DNA from: Peronospora farinosa
Lineage: Eukaryota; Oomycota; Peronosporomycetes; Peronosporales; Peronosporaceae
DNA length: 64,000 nt
NCBI GenBank assembly: GCA_947646735.1
Contig: CANTFK010000673.1
Coordinates: 1 to 64,000 of the forward strand
Reading direction: 5' to 3'
Both the position numbers and the translations under genes were made by a program. This document shows, piece after piece, positions 49,081 to 60,854 of this stretch (the first letter of the stretch is position 1; every line of letters starts with the position of its first letter). Under the pieces are notes generated by a model that was not told the DNA's origin, ran no database searches, and worked only from the letters and a program-made list of their open reading frames with translations.

Positions 49081-51568
49081 ATGGTGCGCGTGCCCGGATC
49101 TTCGGGAGACGCGGGATTTCACCGTGAGTCCCACGAAGAAGAAAAGACATCGGTCAAGATAGACCAAGGGACAACCAAGACACTGGAAACCGGATCGCCA
49201 GTGATCAAGTAGGAAGAAGGATCGGAGGACCTGCAGAGCCCGGGGAGGAGCTCTGCTATTGAGGTCAAGGTGGAACATGAAGAAAAACCACAAAATCCTC
49301 CCCCTTATGTCTTCGTTGAAGAAGACAACATGGGCCATAATAAATATTATGGTCCAGGGGTCCCAAGTTTGACAGCGAAAGCTAAAAAACAAGGGACCCC
49401 GAAGCAAGTCTCCCAACCTTCCACTCAAGAGCCGAAGGTGCCCAAGAACAAGCAAAAGAAGCAGAAGCATACCAAGTTGAAGGCACCGAGAGGCGGAGAC
49501 ACGACGGACGAGTCGGGAGAGAGCCAAGGTGTGGCTAGTAAGGACTGGACAGAAGAAGATTTGGAAGAAGCCTACCATCGGAATAAATTGAAGAAGTTTC
49601 TCCGAAAGGGCCCGGTGATGAAGCCGCTCAAGGTCAAGCTTCTGGACCAGGTCCACGGTCCGATAACGGCTCTTCCCACCACGACCACAGACCTGGAGGT
49701 CCTCAAGGCCGTAATGAATCTGCTACATGAAGCTGGGATGGATGCTGGGAACTTTACCGCTGAGCCCACTTTGATTTCGGGTTCGAGACCTTGAAGAAGA
49801 CCCTAGTGACCCTGCATGGTCACCTCAAGACGTTAGTGGGGGAGTTTCCCCCGAAGGAAGTACCCCGTCAAGATGGAGGAGTAGTGGATCCTGGTGTGGG
49901 CTCTCCTGCTGCGTCACTCGGTGAATCGTCACCAAGGTCTCAATACGAATCAGCCACCTCATCTATGATGTCGGCCCTGATGGACACGGTGGACCGAATG
50001 CAACTGGGTCCAGCTGGTGCAGCGTTGTTAGAAGCACGAATTCGCGAAGCTGGCCATGTGGACACAGCAACCCCATGGGTCTAGCGCCAAACACAGGAGG
50101 AGACGGAAGCCCGGTTCAAAGTGGAGCCAAGGTTGATGGGGACAAAGACGGATCAGGAAGCAAAGACCGAGTCAGTTTCCCCTAGCGCACTCCAGTCGTA
50201 CTTTGATAAGGCGATGAACAAGTTCCTTGAAGAACAAGGCTCCCCAAAAGTTGCAGTGGACAGGAGACACACCACGAATGGTCAAGTACCAGTTCATCCC
50301 AGGTCCTCCCAGCGAATTGAGCGCCTAGGACCACTAGACGATATCCCTGATGTGGACATGGAGTCTGTGGGGTCAACCCATGATGAATACGACCCAGATG
50401 ACTTGGCGTTCCCGATGACCTCAGCGCGAGCGACTGTGGCCGCGGCTACGGCAGGAGGACCCCCTACTGTTGTTCCACACATTAGGGTATCGGCCTCGTC
50501 GGATCTGAAGGAATTTAGCGGAAGGGACCACGATGAAGATCGTGCCAGAAGCTGGAGCACTAAGGTATAGACGGCTTTCCTCCGAGACCAGGCACCAGAC
50601 AGCGAGAAGTGTCTCATTTTTGGGTCCCTGCTCACGGGTCCAGCGCAGAATTGGTATCGACAGCTAGGTCGAACAGTGCGCGTTGATTGGAAACTGCTTC
50701 TGCGAGAGTTCTAAGCCCAATTTTGCGGCTTGGGGGTGTCGGTGGCCCGACAATATTATCACGCCAGAAAGAGAACCGATGAGTCACCCTTGGAATATCT
50801 GTACCGTTTGAACGTGGCAGGGCTCAGGGCCAAGCTGGATATTAAGGGTGGACCCCCCAGTGTAAAGCGTGAACACGTGGATCATTCATTACGTGGAAAC
50901 CTTGGATGATCAGGAATTAGCGGACCAGCTTACATTGCTCAGACTTTCTGATGCAGATGACCTGGAGGAAGTCCTGCTGGCTCTTCAGAGAGCGAAGACG
51001 CGTCAAGGAAGGGTCTTGTTCGGGTCCAGCAAGTTTCGCCAGAAGGCCTCAACCACTCCAGACTACACCAAGAGTCAGCTGAGGAGACCCGTCCAAGTCA
51101 TTCGAGCCACTTCTGAAAGTGAAAATGACCAAGGGTCCAGCTCTAGTGGGTCTGAGGGAGAAGGTGACCTCAGAAGAATTTATGCGGCGGCGAGTAAGCC
51201 CTACACTGGCAGGGCGAGGAGCGCAGATGACCCCCGGGATCATCAGGACCCAGACCCAGACCGAAGTCGACACATGGCAGAGGGACCTGGACAAAAGGTG
51301 GTGCCAGGGGCACCCCGCGACAAAGTGTACCCATTGTGGGTCTAGGAAGCATGGGGATCTGGACTGTTAAAAGCGACTCGTTTGCGAGTGCTGTGGAAGG
51401 AAGGGTCACCCAGCCGGCCACTGCCTGTTTGTGTGTCGCGGTTGTGGCAAGATTCATGACGTCGGCAAGTGCCCGATGGAAGAGTTCTACAATCTGATTC
51501 GCCAGTGGTACAACCCGACCAAGCACGCGGGGCAGCTGCCCGAGGCGGCGGAGAAGATGTTAAATTAG
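49081..51568 (+). pseudogene. gag: gag of element H
   Basis: The frame starts at an ATG that overlaps the primer-binding site (MVRVPGSSGDAGFHRES). After an in-frame TAG near 49210 it continues in the same phase through EEKPQNPPPYVFVEEDN to 49794. Further segments: TVDRMQLGPAGAALLEAR (to 50084); IPDVDMESVGSTHDEYD and SDLKEFSGRDHDEDRARSWS (to 50570, TAG); the capsid remainder with frameshifts; then FRQKASTT, and zinc knuckles CTHCGSRKHGDLDC and CECCGRKGHPAGHC (about 51320-51420). It closes EKMLN-TAG at 51566-51568. At least six lesions are visible, so it is not functional. Confidence 0.88.
49082..49100 (+). promoter_or_regulatory. Primer-binding site of element H
   Basis: TGGTGCGCGTGCCCGGATC one base after the LTR, identical in E and G, followed by the conserved TTCGGGAGACGCGGGATTTC. 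Confidence 0.75.
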
Positions 51569-51610
51569 AACGCTCGCCAGGTTTGAATCTGGTACGAGCC
51601 GAGCGTTCTA
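51559..51610 (+). promoter_or_regulatory. gag-pol -1 frameshift site, element H
   Basis: G-TTA-AAT (51559-51565), TAG, and a hairpin whose 11-bp outer stem TAGAACGCTCG/CGAGCGTTCTA is perfect; the G-U pair of family 1 is A-U here, a compensating difference. The loop side CCAGGTTTGAATCTGG is also kept. Confidence 0.78.
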
Positions 51611-54600
51611 ATTGTTGCATTTATGCATTTGTGGAGAAACACCCCGTGGAGAAGGTCAATAAGTTGGATGAATTGATTGGAAATACATCGGGCTTTTGCA
51701 TTAATTCTGTTGCTGCTGTGGCCAATGCATGTATACCTCATGTTAATTCCCGAGAAGAGACCCTGATGACATAGGATTTATTGCCGGGAGAGTCAAGAGG
51801 ATACTTGAAACACCATGCCCCAGGAAAGTGGTTTAAGCAAGCCAAGGCCTCGAGGAAAGTTAACAATATTCGTGCGAATCTACTGTTTGATTCTGGTGCC
51901 GAGATATCTATTTTGGATATCGCCTTTGCTCGTAAGGCAGGCTGTCAGATTAACACAAGCAAAAAACAAGAGTGCGTGGGCATTGGAGAAGCAGTTTACA
52001 CCACGTAAGGGCGAACGAAGATCAGAATAACACTGAATGGTGTACTAGTATACTTCTTCAATGTGTGGGTCGGGTCCATGGCCGGCCAGGATGTGCTACT
52101 AGGAATGGACTTTATCGTGCCAGCTGGAATTAGTTTGGACATGGCGGACGGAACTATTTGCTTGCCAGACGAAGTTCGAATCCAGCTGACAGGTCGCAAG
52201 ACCTTGTATAGTGGCCATATGTCTGAGGTAAAATTGGGCCAGTACGTGAATTTACCTGCGACAAAATATGTCGAGGTTCCGCTGAAGAGGGTTACGTCGG
52301 ACCAGTGGAAATTATGGATGACCCGTGGAGACAGATGGGTAACTACGATGATCCAAGGACATGGACATCGCCAATTCTTGAGGGTCACCAATGTGAGTGA
52401 CAAGGACCTGATCCTACACGAGGATACCAATCTGGGCATTTGGCTGGATAAGGACCGGGTTCCCCGGGCCCAAGGATTCGTGTCAGTTGGTTCTAGGAAA
52501 TACGCTGAATGGAAAAATCTAGCCTACCAAGCAACCACCGACGAGGAGGATGCAGAAACCACTCAAGAAGAAGTGTACCAAGGTCTGATGGTCGAGAAAC
52601 CTCAGTACACGACTCCACAGAAGATGTTGCTACGGACGGGGACCCAAGTGCCAGTGGTTAACGTGGTGCACGAGTCTGTTCTGAGGGACCCTGAGTCATT
52701 ACCATCAGATCAGGAGTCTGGAGGGGAGGCCCTCGATAGAGGTCAACCATCTAGAGCTAGCGTGGGCAACGAAGTATCATCGAAGGATAGGACCGATATG
52801 GAGAGGGTCCACCCAGAGGGGGCCCCCCAAAACTTCATCAAGGCTGAAGTAGATACTCCTGATGACCAGGTCTGTGTTCACGAGAGTGGAAACTTATGTG
52901 CCGAAGATATCGACAAAAATTGGTCTGTTATCCCTGAGGTCACCCCATCTACAAACGAAGTTATGTTGGAAGACATCCAGATCCCAGACCCCGGGGATAC
53001 CCCAAAGGAGGAGGTAGACCGCCTCCGCCAGATTATATGGAGAAAACGACATTTGCTGATGGGAAAAGGTAACGCATTACCCCCGGCGGCTCGAGGAGCA
53101 GTGTGCGACATTGATGTTGGGAACGCACGGCTAATCGCCCAACGGGTACGGAAGGTGGCCCCTCAATTTAGGGAGAAGCTGGCAGACCTGATAAAAGGTC
53201 TCTTGTCATCCAACATAATTCAGCATTCCACCTCCCCATGGGCCAGCCCAATTGTAATTATTGTTAAGAAGAATGGGGTGGATATAAGGCTGTGCATTGA
53301 CTACCGGATGGTGAATGACTTAACGCGGCTTATGGTGTACCCTATGCCTCTCGTGAATGAGTTGCTGGAAGACCTAGATAAGGTCTTGTGGTACTGCTCA
53401 CTGGATATGGCTAGCGGTTTTTGGGTGGTCAGCATGACTGAACGAGCTCGTTTAATCTCGGCGTTTGTAACCCCGCTCGGATTGTTTGAGTGGAGACGAA
53501 TGCCGTTTGGACTGAAGAATGCACCACAGATTTATCAGAGACTGTTGGATAACGCTCTATATGGATTCCTAACGATTTCCTCGAGGTCCAACACTGAGAA
53601 ACGGGTTGACCTGTTCGAAATAGGTCAACCTGAAGCGGACCACGAGGAGTCCATATTAGGACGCCGGTCTTATATCGATGATATTTTGGTAACCTCTGGA
53701 TCATGGGATGACCTATGCTTAAAAGTGGGGAGACTATTGGAGGTCTGTGATAAGTGGAATTTATCGATCAGCGCGGTCAAAAGTTCATGGGGATGTAAAA
53801 AAGTTGATTATCTGGGGCATCGAGTGTCCGCGGAGGGGTTGGAGGCCCACCCAAAGGATCTTCAGTCATTGGTGGACTTACCGCTTCCCACCACCCTGAA
53901 AGCTATGCAGTCGTTTCTCGGGAGTCTTAACTATTACAGTCGGTTCCTGGAGGACTACGCCATTTATGCATCCATCCTGTACGAACTAAGGGAAGTGGAT
54001 TACCACGTATTACGAAACCGGATAAGCAGGACTGGGGACATACAGGGAGATGACCAGGAGGAGGACCGATGGGCCCAGGTGCAGGTAGCATTTGCTATGT
54101 TAAAGAATAAGATCGCCACTGCCCCAATCCTCCGCCATTTTGATCCATACCGGGAACCCGTCATTATTGTCTATGCTAGCGAGTGGGCCATCTCGGCATC
54201 CCTGGTGCAGGAATATGAAGGGGTGTATATGCCGGTAACTTTCACGAGTCGGACTTTGAAGCCAAACGAGATCAACTATGGGCTGGTGGACAAGGAAGTG
54301 CTGGCGCTATTGCGAATACTAGACCTTTGCTACACGTCACTGGTCACCCGACCTATCAAGGTCTTGACCCGACACTCACCGCTGGCGTGGATAGTCCGGT
54401 CACCGGGTCTACAAGGTCGCCTGGGAAACTGGGCTGCACTCCTGTCTCAATGGACGCTAGAAGTGGTCAAGTGTAAGCGCGGCGAAGATGAAATACTGGG
54501 GACATTAGCGGCAAGCATTACGCCTCGCGAAAATGTGGACTCTATTCTATCTTCAATCGCCCCCAAGAGACATCCGCGCCAAGCTATCACGGTGGTTCCT

Positions 54601-56824
54601 CCTACAGTCGAACCCGAGGAAGTCTTGTACGTGGTCAGTTTCGATGGGTCTGCACGAGTTAAACGTGGGGGCGGAGCCTGCAGTGCTATCGTATGGCAAC
54701 TCCCAGGGTGGACCGTGATTGCAGCAGCATCAAGATATTTAACGGAGGCAACGGTAAACGAAGCAGAGTATGAGGGCCTATTGTTATGTTTTAGCCTACT
54801 GGAGAAATTGGATCGTAGACGTCTGGTGGTGTGCGGTGATTCCAATCTGGTAATCCGTCAGATGCGAGGGGAAATTGAATGCAAGGCACCAGGTCTCACG
54901 GTACGAAGGATGAAGGCCCTGGACCTGCTTCTTTCCTGGCCAGCCCATGAGTTTCTACACATAAAGCGTGAATGGAACCAGAGTGCGGACCGTCTCGCTA
55001 ACGCGGCCCTGCAACAGCAACGAGGGGTCGAAATAATACCTGAGGAAGAGTGGAAAGACCTCGAAGAGATTAATCGTCTGCCTGAACTCTTGGTACCCAA
55101 GAATCCCAGCCCAGCAATGCGAATTACGGCTGTCACGAGGTCTCGGGTCCGGTCCAGGATGCCGACAGAGGTTTTGCAAGAAGAGGTGGTGCAACGGATA
55201 CGAATTGAGCGAATTTCGGCTGCCCAAGACGAAGAAATGTGGATACGGGATTTGAAGCTCTATTTACGGGGTGAATGGAGCGGTTTACCCGCAGAAGTGG
55301 CGTTGTCATGCGGCAAGATCGAGACGAATTACGCTTTGGATGATGACGGACTTCTATTGTATTGCCCGGGTCTGGGGACAGCTGAAGAGGATTGCGATGG
55401 GTGGATCCGGCTAGTGATACCCGAAAGCCTACAACAAGATTTTCTGCACCATTACCACAAGAGTCTTAAAAGGGGGACACCAGGGAATCGGCCGCACATA
55501 CCAGCGGATACGAAGGCATTTCCATTGGAGAGGGTTGTTTCGAAGTGTACAGCGCTTCGTTGGTACTTGTGTCGACTGTGAGACCGGAAAAGGTGGACCC
55601 ACCTTACGAGGGAAGACCCCAGGAAATGTTCGGGCAACCTACCCATTTCAGGTCATCGCGATGGATCATATTCCATCGTTGCCCAAGTCGTTTAAGGGAA
55701 ACACGGAGCTGTTGATATGGGTGGACCTGTTTACTGGTTATGTAATTGCTAAGGCCAGCTCGTCGAGGTCGGCCCAAACCGTGGCAGAAGGTTACGAAGA
55801 ATGTGTATTTCGAAGGTTTGGGGCCAGTGAGGCGATCCGACACGACAGGGAACCAAGTTTCATGTCGGATTTCTTTCGCGCTTTCAACCGCATGATTGGG
55901 CAAAAGCAGCGGGCCACAATGGCCTACCGGCCGCAGGCCAATGGAACTGCGGAAAGGATGGTACAGACGATCATCCGAGCTATCAAGATGTATGTGTCGG
56001 AGGTGGACCAGAGAGATTGGGATGCATATGCGGAACGACTCACATTTGCGCTGAACACGGCGCAGGACCGGGTCCGAAAAGAGACTCCATTCTACCTGGT
56101 GCATGGTTGGGACGCACGAAGCACGTTGGAGGCCACTATACCGCTGGGTAGTACCAGGCGGCGTGACGGTGACCCCCGCCGGTGGCGATATGGCGTACAG
56201 CGACAGCGACAGTATCGCCGGGCAAGGGAACAAGTCAACGAGTTATTGCGATCAGCAATGGAAAGTCGAGCCGAGATCCACAATGAAGATGTGGCGGATA
56301 GCATGATTGAGGCAGAATCTCAGGTGTGGTTGTATCTAGACCGGGTCAAGGAAGGCTATGCCCGAAAATTGGCCCACCTATGGCATGGTCCATTCCGAGT
56401 ACGGGAGATGGTGGGGGACCATGCAGCTCGCCTGGATATCAGTGGGACCGATTACCGCATTTACCCGTTGGCGCACCTTTCGAAGTTGAAGCTAGTTCGG
56501 CAATATCCCGACAGACCGAATACGGTGTTGGTGGTGGACGAAACTGATCGAGTGGATTTTGACGAAGCCCTGTTACCAGAGGATAGCTGGGATGCGGAGT
56601 TGGAAGACAATGAGTATGAAGTGGAGATGATTCTTGACAAGCGCATGGGAAGAAAAACTCGGTATGGTCGTATTCAATGTGAATACCTGGTGCAGTGGAA
56701 AGGATACTCCGATCCGTCGTGGGTAGACGAGGTGGACCTCAATTGCGGTGGACTACTCGAGGACTACGAACGCAGGCAAGTCACTCGGAATCGTTTTGAG
56801 GTGATGCAGAGCCATGAGGAGTAG
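51566..56824 (+). pseudogene. pol: pol of element H
   Basis: The N-terminal part has stops at about 51771 and 52006; the protease reads LFDSGAEISILDIAFARKAG (intact DSG). A long frame, 52063-55581, holds the protease end, linker, RT (YCSLDMASGFW, MPFGLKNAPQIYQRL, YIDDIL at 53671), the catalytically altered first RNase H (YASEWAIS, TRHSPLAW), aRNH (SFDGSAR, NEAEYEG, CGDSNLV, SADRLANA) and HHYHKSL. A frameshift near 55470 moves the integrase to 55535-56824 (CVDCETGKGGP, MDHIPSLPKSF, HDREPSFMSDF, NGTAERMVQ). A C-terminal chromodomain follows (YLVQWKGYSDPSWVDEVDLN). One or two repairs would restore the frame, so decay is moderate. Confidence 0.92.
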
Positions 56825-57083
56825 AGGGGAGAGTTTATCTTGGGAAGGCCAAGATGATGCAAGAAGGAGGTGGTATTTGTTGCATGCACAGAAATTGGTC
56901 AAGTCATGTATTCGAGAAGTGCAGCAGAACAAGAAGAGTGAAGTATTGCTAACCTGTAGAGGACACCGAGGGACTACCTAAGATATGGCACCAAAGAGGA
57001 AGATCGAGAATGTGCTACGGATTTCGAGGTGAAATGGCATTATTTTAGCTTATTAAGGATACACTTAAAGCTAGTGATAACCC
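56825..57083. other. Spacer between convergent pol and accessory gene of H
   Basis: 259 bp, A/G-rich on the plus strand, without a recognisable frame. It is the counterpart of 30296-30478 in element E. Confidence 0.5.
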
Positions 57084-59178
57084 TCAGGCGGTGTCGGGTG
57101 GAGAAAACTTGCCATGGAGACGGGGAACCCCGAAAGCGGGATGCTCGTGGATGTTCTTGTGGTAAAAGATGCGCCACGGTTCGACATCATCCACCACCTG
57201 CAACGCCTCCATAAGCCCCGGTTGAGAACTCTCCTGGTTGACCCTTGGGGTCCAGTAAGACAGTTGACGCGTGGGGGTAACGGGCTGGAAGAAGGGGTCC
57301 AGCAGGATGTCCAAGTCACAGTGACCTGCTACCATCCCCTGCAGGACCTTCTTCAGCACTCCCATCCAAGCCTGTGTCGCCTTGGCCCGTCGTTTTTCCT
57401 GGCGTTGTAAATGCGAGAGATGTACGCACTGCCGGAACGAAGAGCTATGGAGAAGTAAAGACGGTGCCGGTCCTCCCACAAACTCTGGCGCGATGCGTCT
57501 ACGTAGGCATCGTGGAGGTCCACCAGTCCAACAAACCAGCCGTTTACGGGGAACGAGAGAGGATACTTAGACATCGTCTGCTTCTCCCATGGGCGGAGTT
57601 CATCAACAGCCGGAGCTGAGATTCCGTTACGAGACTATTAGTCTCGCCCAGGCGGTCCTTGGATCTCTTATCTAAAGGGGGGCCCGGACCCATCCACGAA
57701 GCTGGAAGCGTTATGCGGGACCACAGGTCCTTCACGCTTAATTGCGAGATCGCAAGGGGGCCCACCATAGAGACGGGCCATGGGGCAACGTCTTCGGTCT
57801 TGAACACACTTGGCTGGGCATATTCCGGAATGGATGGGCCCCAGGCGTTGGAACCAGCGGGACCTTTGGATGCTGGCACCCCTTGATCATCAGAGTCGAG
57901 ACTCTCAGTATCGGACTCAGAAGGACCGAAAAGCTGGATGAACAGGTCGGAATGAGGCGTGGGCGTCTTTTCCGAGCTGGAAGAAGCAGCAGGTGACGTC
58001 TGTACCTCGGGAGGAGGCTTGGCCATTGGTTTCCCAGTGGACCCCGCCGGTTTCGGAAGAGGCTTGGACGTTGGTTTTCCGGTGGACCCCGCCGGTTTCT
58101 TTGGTTTCCCAGTGGACCCCGCCGGTTTAGGAAGAGGCTTGGCCATTGGTTTCCCAGTGGACCCCGCCGGTTTCGGAAGAGGCTTGGACGTTGGTTTCCC
58201 GGTGGACCCCGCCGGTTTCTTTGGTTTCCCAGTGGACCCCGCCGGTTTAGGAAGAGACTTGGACGTTGGTTTCCCAGTGGACCCCGCCGGTTTGGGAAGA
58301 GGCTTGACTTTTGGTTTCCCAGTGGACCCCACCGGTTTGGACTCCGTTGATGTTGGGAGAGGACCGGACTTTGGTGTCCCAGTAGATCCCACGGACGTCG
58401 AAGAAGGGCCGGATGCCGTTTTACGAGATAAGTCCACCACCTCTGGAGCGGGTTTCCCCACGGAAGTCACCGGGCTACCACGACGACGAGAGGCACGTGA
58501 CCGAGCCATCGCCGCTAGCAGAGACTCATCGCTGCTACTGGACTCGTCTTCAGGGGAACTTGGGGCACGGGTGGTCCGACGCTTCTTCGATGAGGAAGGG
58601 GCTGGAACTTCGGCAGCAGGAGACCGAGATCTTTTAGCCCTGGAAGGTCCTGGGACCTTAGTCTTAGGCGAGGCAGATCTATCCGCGGCGCTCCGAGCTA
58701 CGGCCAGCTGTTTCTGGAGCTGGTCCCGTTGGCAGGCGACTTGCTTCACGAGGGATTTAGAGCGGGCCAGCTCATCTCGAAGTAGTGACACTTGAGATAC
58801 GGTGGACCGAAGATCGGCCGTGGTGGTATCCAACTTGGCCTCCAGCTCTTCTATCTGAAGTGTGAAGCTCGTCACCGTGGCCTCATACTGGACCCTCCAG
58901 TACCGAATCTTGGACCGAGACGCTTCAACTTCAAGTCGATAATCCTTCCGGGTGGCGAGCGCATCTCGGTATTCCGCAATGGTTAGCTGGTCGGTTTCGT
59001 GATCGCGGACGAGCTTCCGAATTCGAGCCTCGATCCGGGGGAGATCAACTTTTCCAAATCGAACGACCTCGTCCACGCGACTGTGCAAGTCTTGGGCCCG
59101 GCGATGCTCAGCCTGATAGGCCTGCTGGAGGGCCCTATGATTGTCAGCAAGGGTCTCCATAACTTGGGCTCGTTCCAT
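57084..59178 (-). pseudogene. Convergent accessory gene of element H (frameshifted homologue of the E gene)
   Basis: Minus-strand coding between pol and the 3' LTR. The main frame (57544-59178) has a coiled coil (MERAQVMETLADNHRALQQA and on, about 170 residues), basic clusters (RAKRSRSPAAE, SSKKRRTTR), the motif SLLAAMARSRASRRR, a VVDLS patch, about fifteen PAGSTGKP units, then LFGPSESDTES and a VAPW motif. Frameshifts near 57575 and 57430 move it to YPLSFPVNGWF..RQSLWEDRHRLYF and LQGMVAGHCDLDILLDPFF. These match the E protein in order (SFPLTGWF, RQALWEATHFLY, LQGMIEGHCDLDILLDPYF). An in-frame TGA just upstream (59197-59199) separates a further 45 or so plausible N-terminal codons. I do not recognise the family. 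Confidence 0.8.
58010..58340 (-). repeat. PAGSTGKP repeat inside the accessory gene of H
   Basis: Units of 24-57 bp around CAGTGGACCCCGCCGGTTT (plus strand). They encode Pro-Ala-Gly-Ser-Thr-Gly-Lys-Pro followed by variable Lys/Pro-rich residues. The 278-codon plus-strand frame over it is a shadow. Confidence 0.9.
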
Positions 59179-59470
59179 CGCCAGCTGGATCGCTTCTCAC
59201 GCCCGGGTAATACTCGCATAATCGGGGGGCTCCCCGACAAGGTCTACAGTCGGAATAACCAAGGCAGGGTCAGGTCCAGGCAGTGGAGGGGTAGACCAAC
59301 GGCCAGGTGCTGGGGGTTCGTCGGAGAAAGAACTGGAAGAGGTCACTGGTGAATAAAGGGTGGGTGAGTTGGTGAATACGGAAGATCTTCAAGCACATGG
59401 ACACCTACTTATATGTTGAGGAGACGGGACAAGAATGCACGGGGTCTTGCCGCAGTTCGGAAGACCAGCG

Positions 59471-59483
59471 CGCAGGGGACAGC
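59471..59483 (+). promoter_or_regulatory. Polypurine tract of element H
   Basis: CGCAGGGGACAGC directly before the 3' LTR; the CAGGGGAC core is shared with element E. Confidence 0.65.
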
Positions 59484-60854
59484 TGTGGAGAAGTGCCAGA
59501 GAAATGGGGGCCCTTCGTAGTTATAATAATAACTGGCGTGAAAGATCTCGATCACTCTCTTGAATGAGTGACAGGGAGTGACCAGGGTCCCGAACTGGTC
59601 CAAGGTCCCGAGTTCGGAGAAGATACTAGGATGTCCTACACTACAGACCAAAGGACCAGTGCTGCTAGGACAGCTTAAGTTGACCCCAGGTAACAGGTGG
59701 GTCCCAGACAACAGGTGAACCCAGGTGACCGGTGGACCCCAGGCAACAGGTTGACCCAGACAACAGGTGGACCCGGGTGACCGGTGGACCTCAGGTGACA
59801 GGTTGACCCAGGTGACAGGTGGATCCCAGGTAACATGTGGACCCCAGGCAACATATGGACCCCAGGTAACAGGGGCCCTGGGGTACCAGGATACCGGGGC
59901 CTAGGGGCCTAGGGGTGCCAGGGTACCGGGGCCTAGGGGTACCAGGGTGCCGGGGCCCAGGGGCCTAAGGGTACCAGGGTACCGGGGCCTAGGGGTACCA
60001 GGGTGCCGAAGCCCAGTGGCCTAAGGGTACCAGGGTACCAGGGTGCCGGGGCCCAGGGGGTACCGGGGCCCAGGGGTACCGGGGTAACGAGGCCCAGGGT
60101 ACCGAGGCCCAGGGGTACCAGGGGTACCAGGGCCCAATGTGCGAGGGTGCAGAACCGGTACACAGAATATCGAAGATTACAGAAGTACAGGGTACCAAGG
60201 AGCCAGTCCTTCCTCCAAGAGTCGGCACGTGGCACTATCCAGATCAAAGGGTTAGGGTTAGGCAAGAAAAGCATACAAGGTATAAGATAAATAAACACAC
60301 TCGAATTTGCATTACATGTGGCAGCTTTAAGCGCCCCTCCTAAGCTTCTCCGTCGCTTCACCTCTTCCGGGCGGGATACTCTTTGGGCCCCCCGACGTCC
60401 AGCAGGTGTTAGACGGCTCAAGCAGCGCAAGTTGAACCTCAGGATAGTTGGCCTCAGGTGTCAAGTAAGTGTCAACACTCTACGACCCGCTACAGGAAGC
60501 GGTTTCCCTACGGGGAAGAACACAAAGGGGTCCAAGGACCAAGAACAGTCAGCCACCAAAGGGGTACATAGTACCAGGTGCATCGCTCTCGACTAAGTCG
60601 ATTGAGCCCAAGAAACCCGGTCCCAAGTGAAGTATATCCACTCGGGGACCACCAAGTCCAAGTTCTACACAAAGACCAAGTCTTTAAGTCTTCTACGTCA
60701 ACCGAGGAGCAAGACCAGCCAAGCCGACGGGTACACAAGGTGAGACCCAAGGCCAACACGACACGGTATCGGGGTACCCCCTCCGTAAGTCGGCAGTCCG
60801 GCGCCGTGTGTGTTTATGGATCTCCTACGTTGTTTGAGAATCCACTCCACCACA
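59484..60854 (+). mobile_element. 3' LTR of element H (1371 bp)
   Basis: It opens TGTGGAGAAGTGCC, ends CCACTCCACCACA. The first 200 bp are unrelated in detail to the left LTR; the last 700 bp are almost identical to it. It gains 430 bp over its partner mainly through two minisatellites between 59690 and 60130. The core block is at 60364-60397. Confidence 0.88.
59690..60130. repeat. Two adjacent minisatellites in the H 3' LTR
   Basis: First, ACAGGTGGACCCCAGGTGAC-type units (to about 59870). Second, GGGGCCTAGGGGTACCAGGG-type units (to about 60130) that are self-complementary around GGTACC and GGCC. Arg/Pro-rich frames here are not genes. Confidence 0.9.

Larger units (their letters stand above)
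48148..60854 (+). mobile_element. Element H: full-length, decayed family-2 Ty3/gypsy element with convergent accessory gene
   Basis: A 12.7-kb plus-strand element with two LTRs, primer-binding site, gag, frameshift site, pol, convergent minus-strand accessory gene, polypurine tract and 3' LTR: the same order as E. Gag, pol and the accessory gene each carry stops or frameshifts. The flanks TCCA and AAGG do not match, and the 5' third of the left LTR resembles a different LTR subtype, so the left LTR is probably recombinant. Coding DNA is rich in GGACC/GGTCC and poor in GATC, unlike A, B and E. Confidence 0.9.

Noticed and set aside
57959..58795. 278-codon plus-strand frame with FPVDPAGFGRGLD repeats
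   Set aside because: It is the reverse reading of the PAGSTGKP repeat of the minus-strand accessory gene, whose conserved domains and homologue in E decide the strand.
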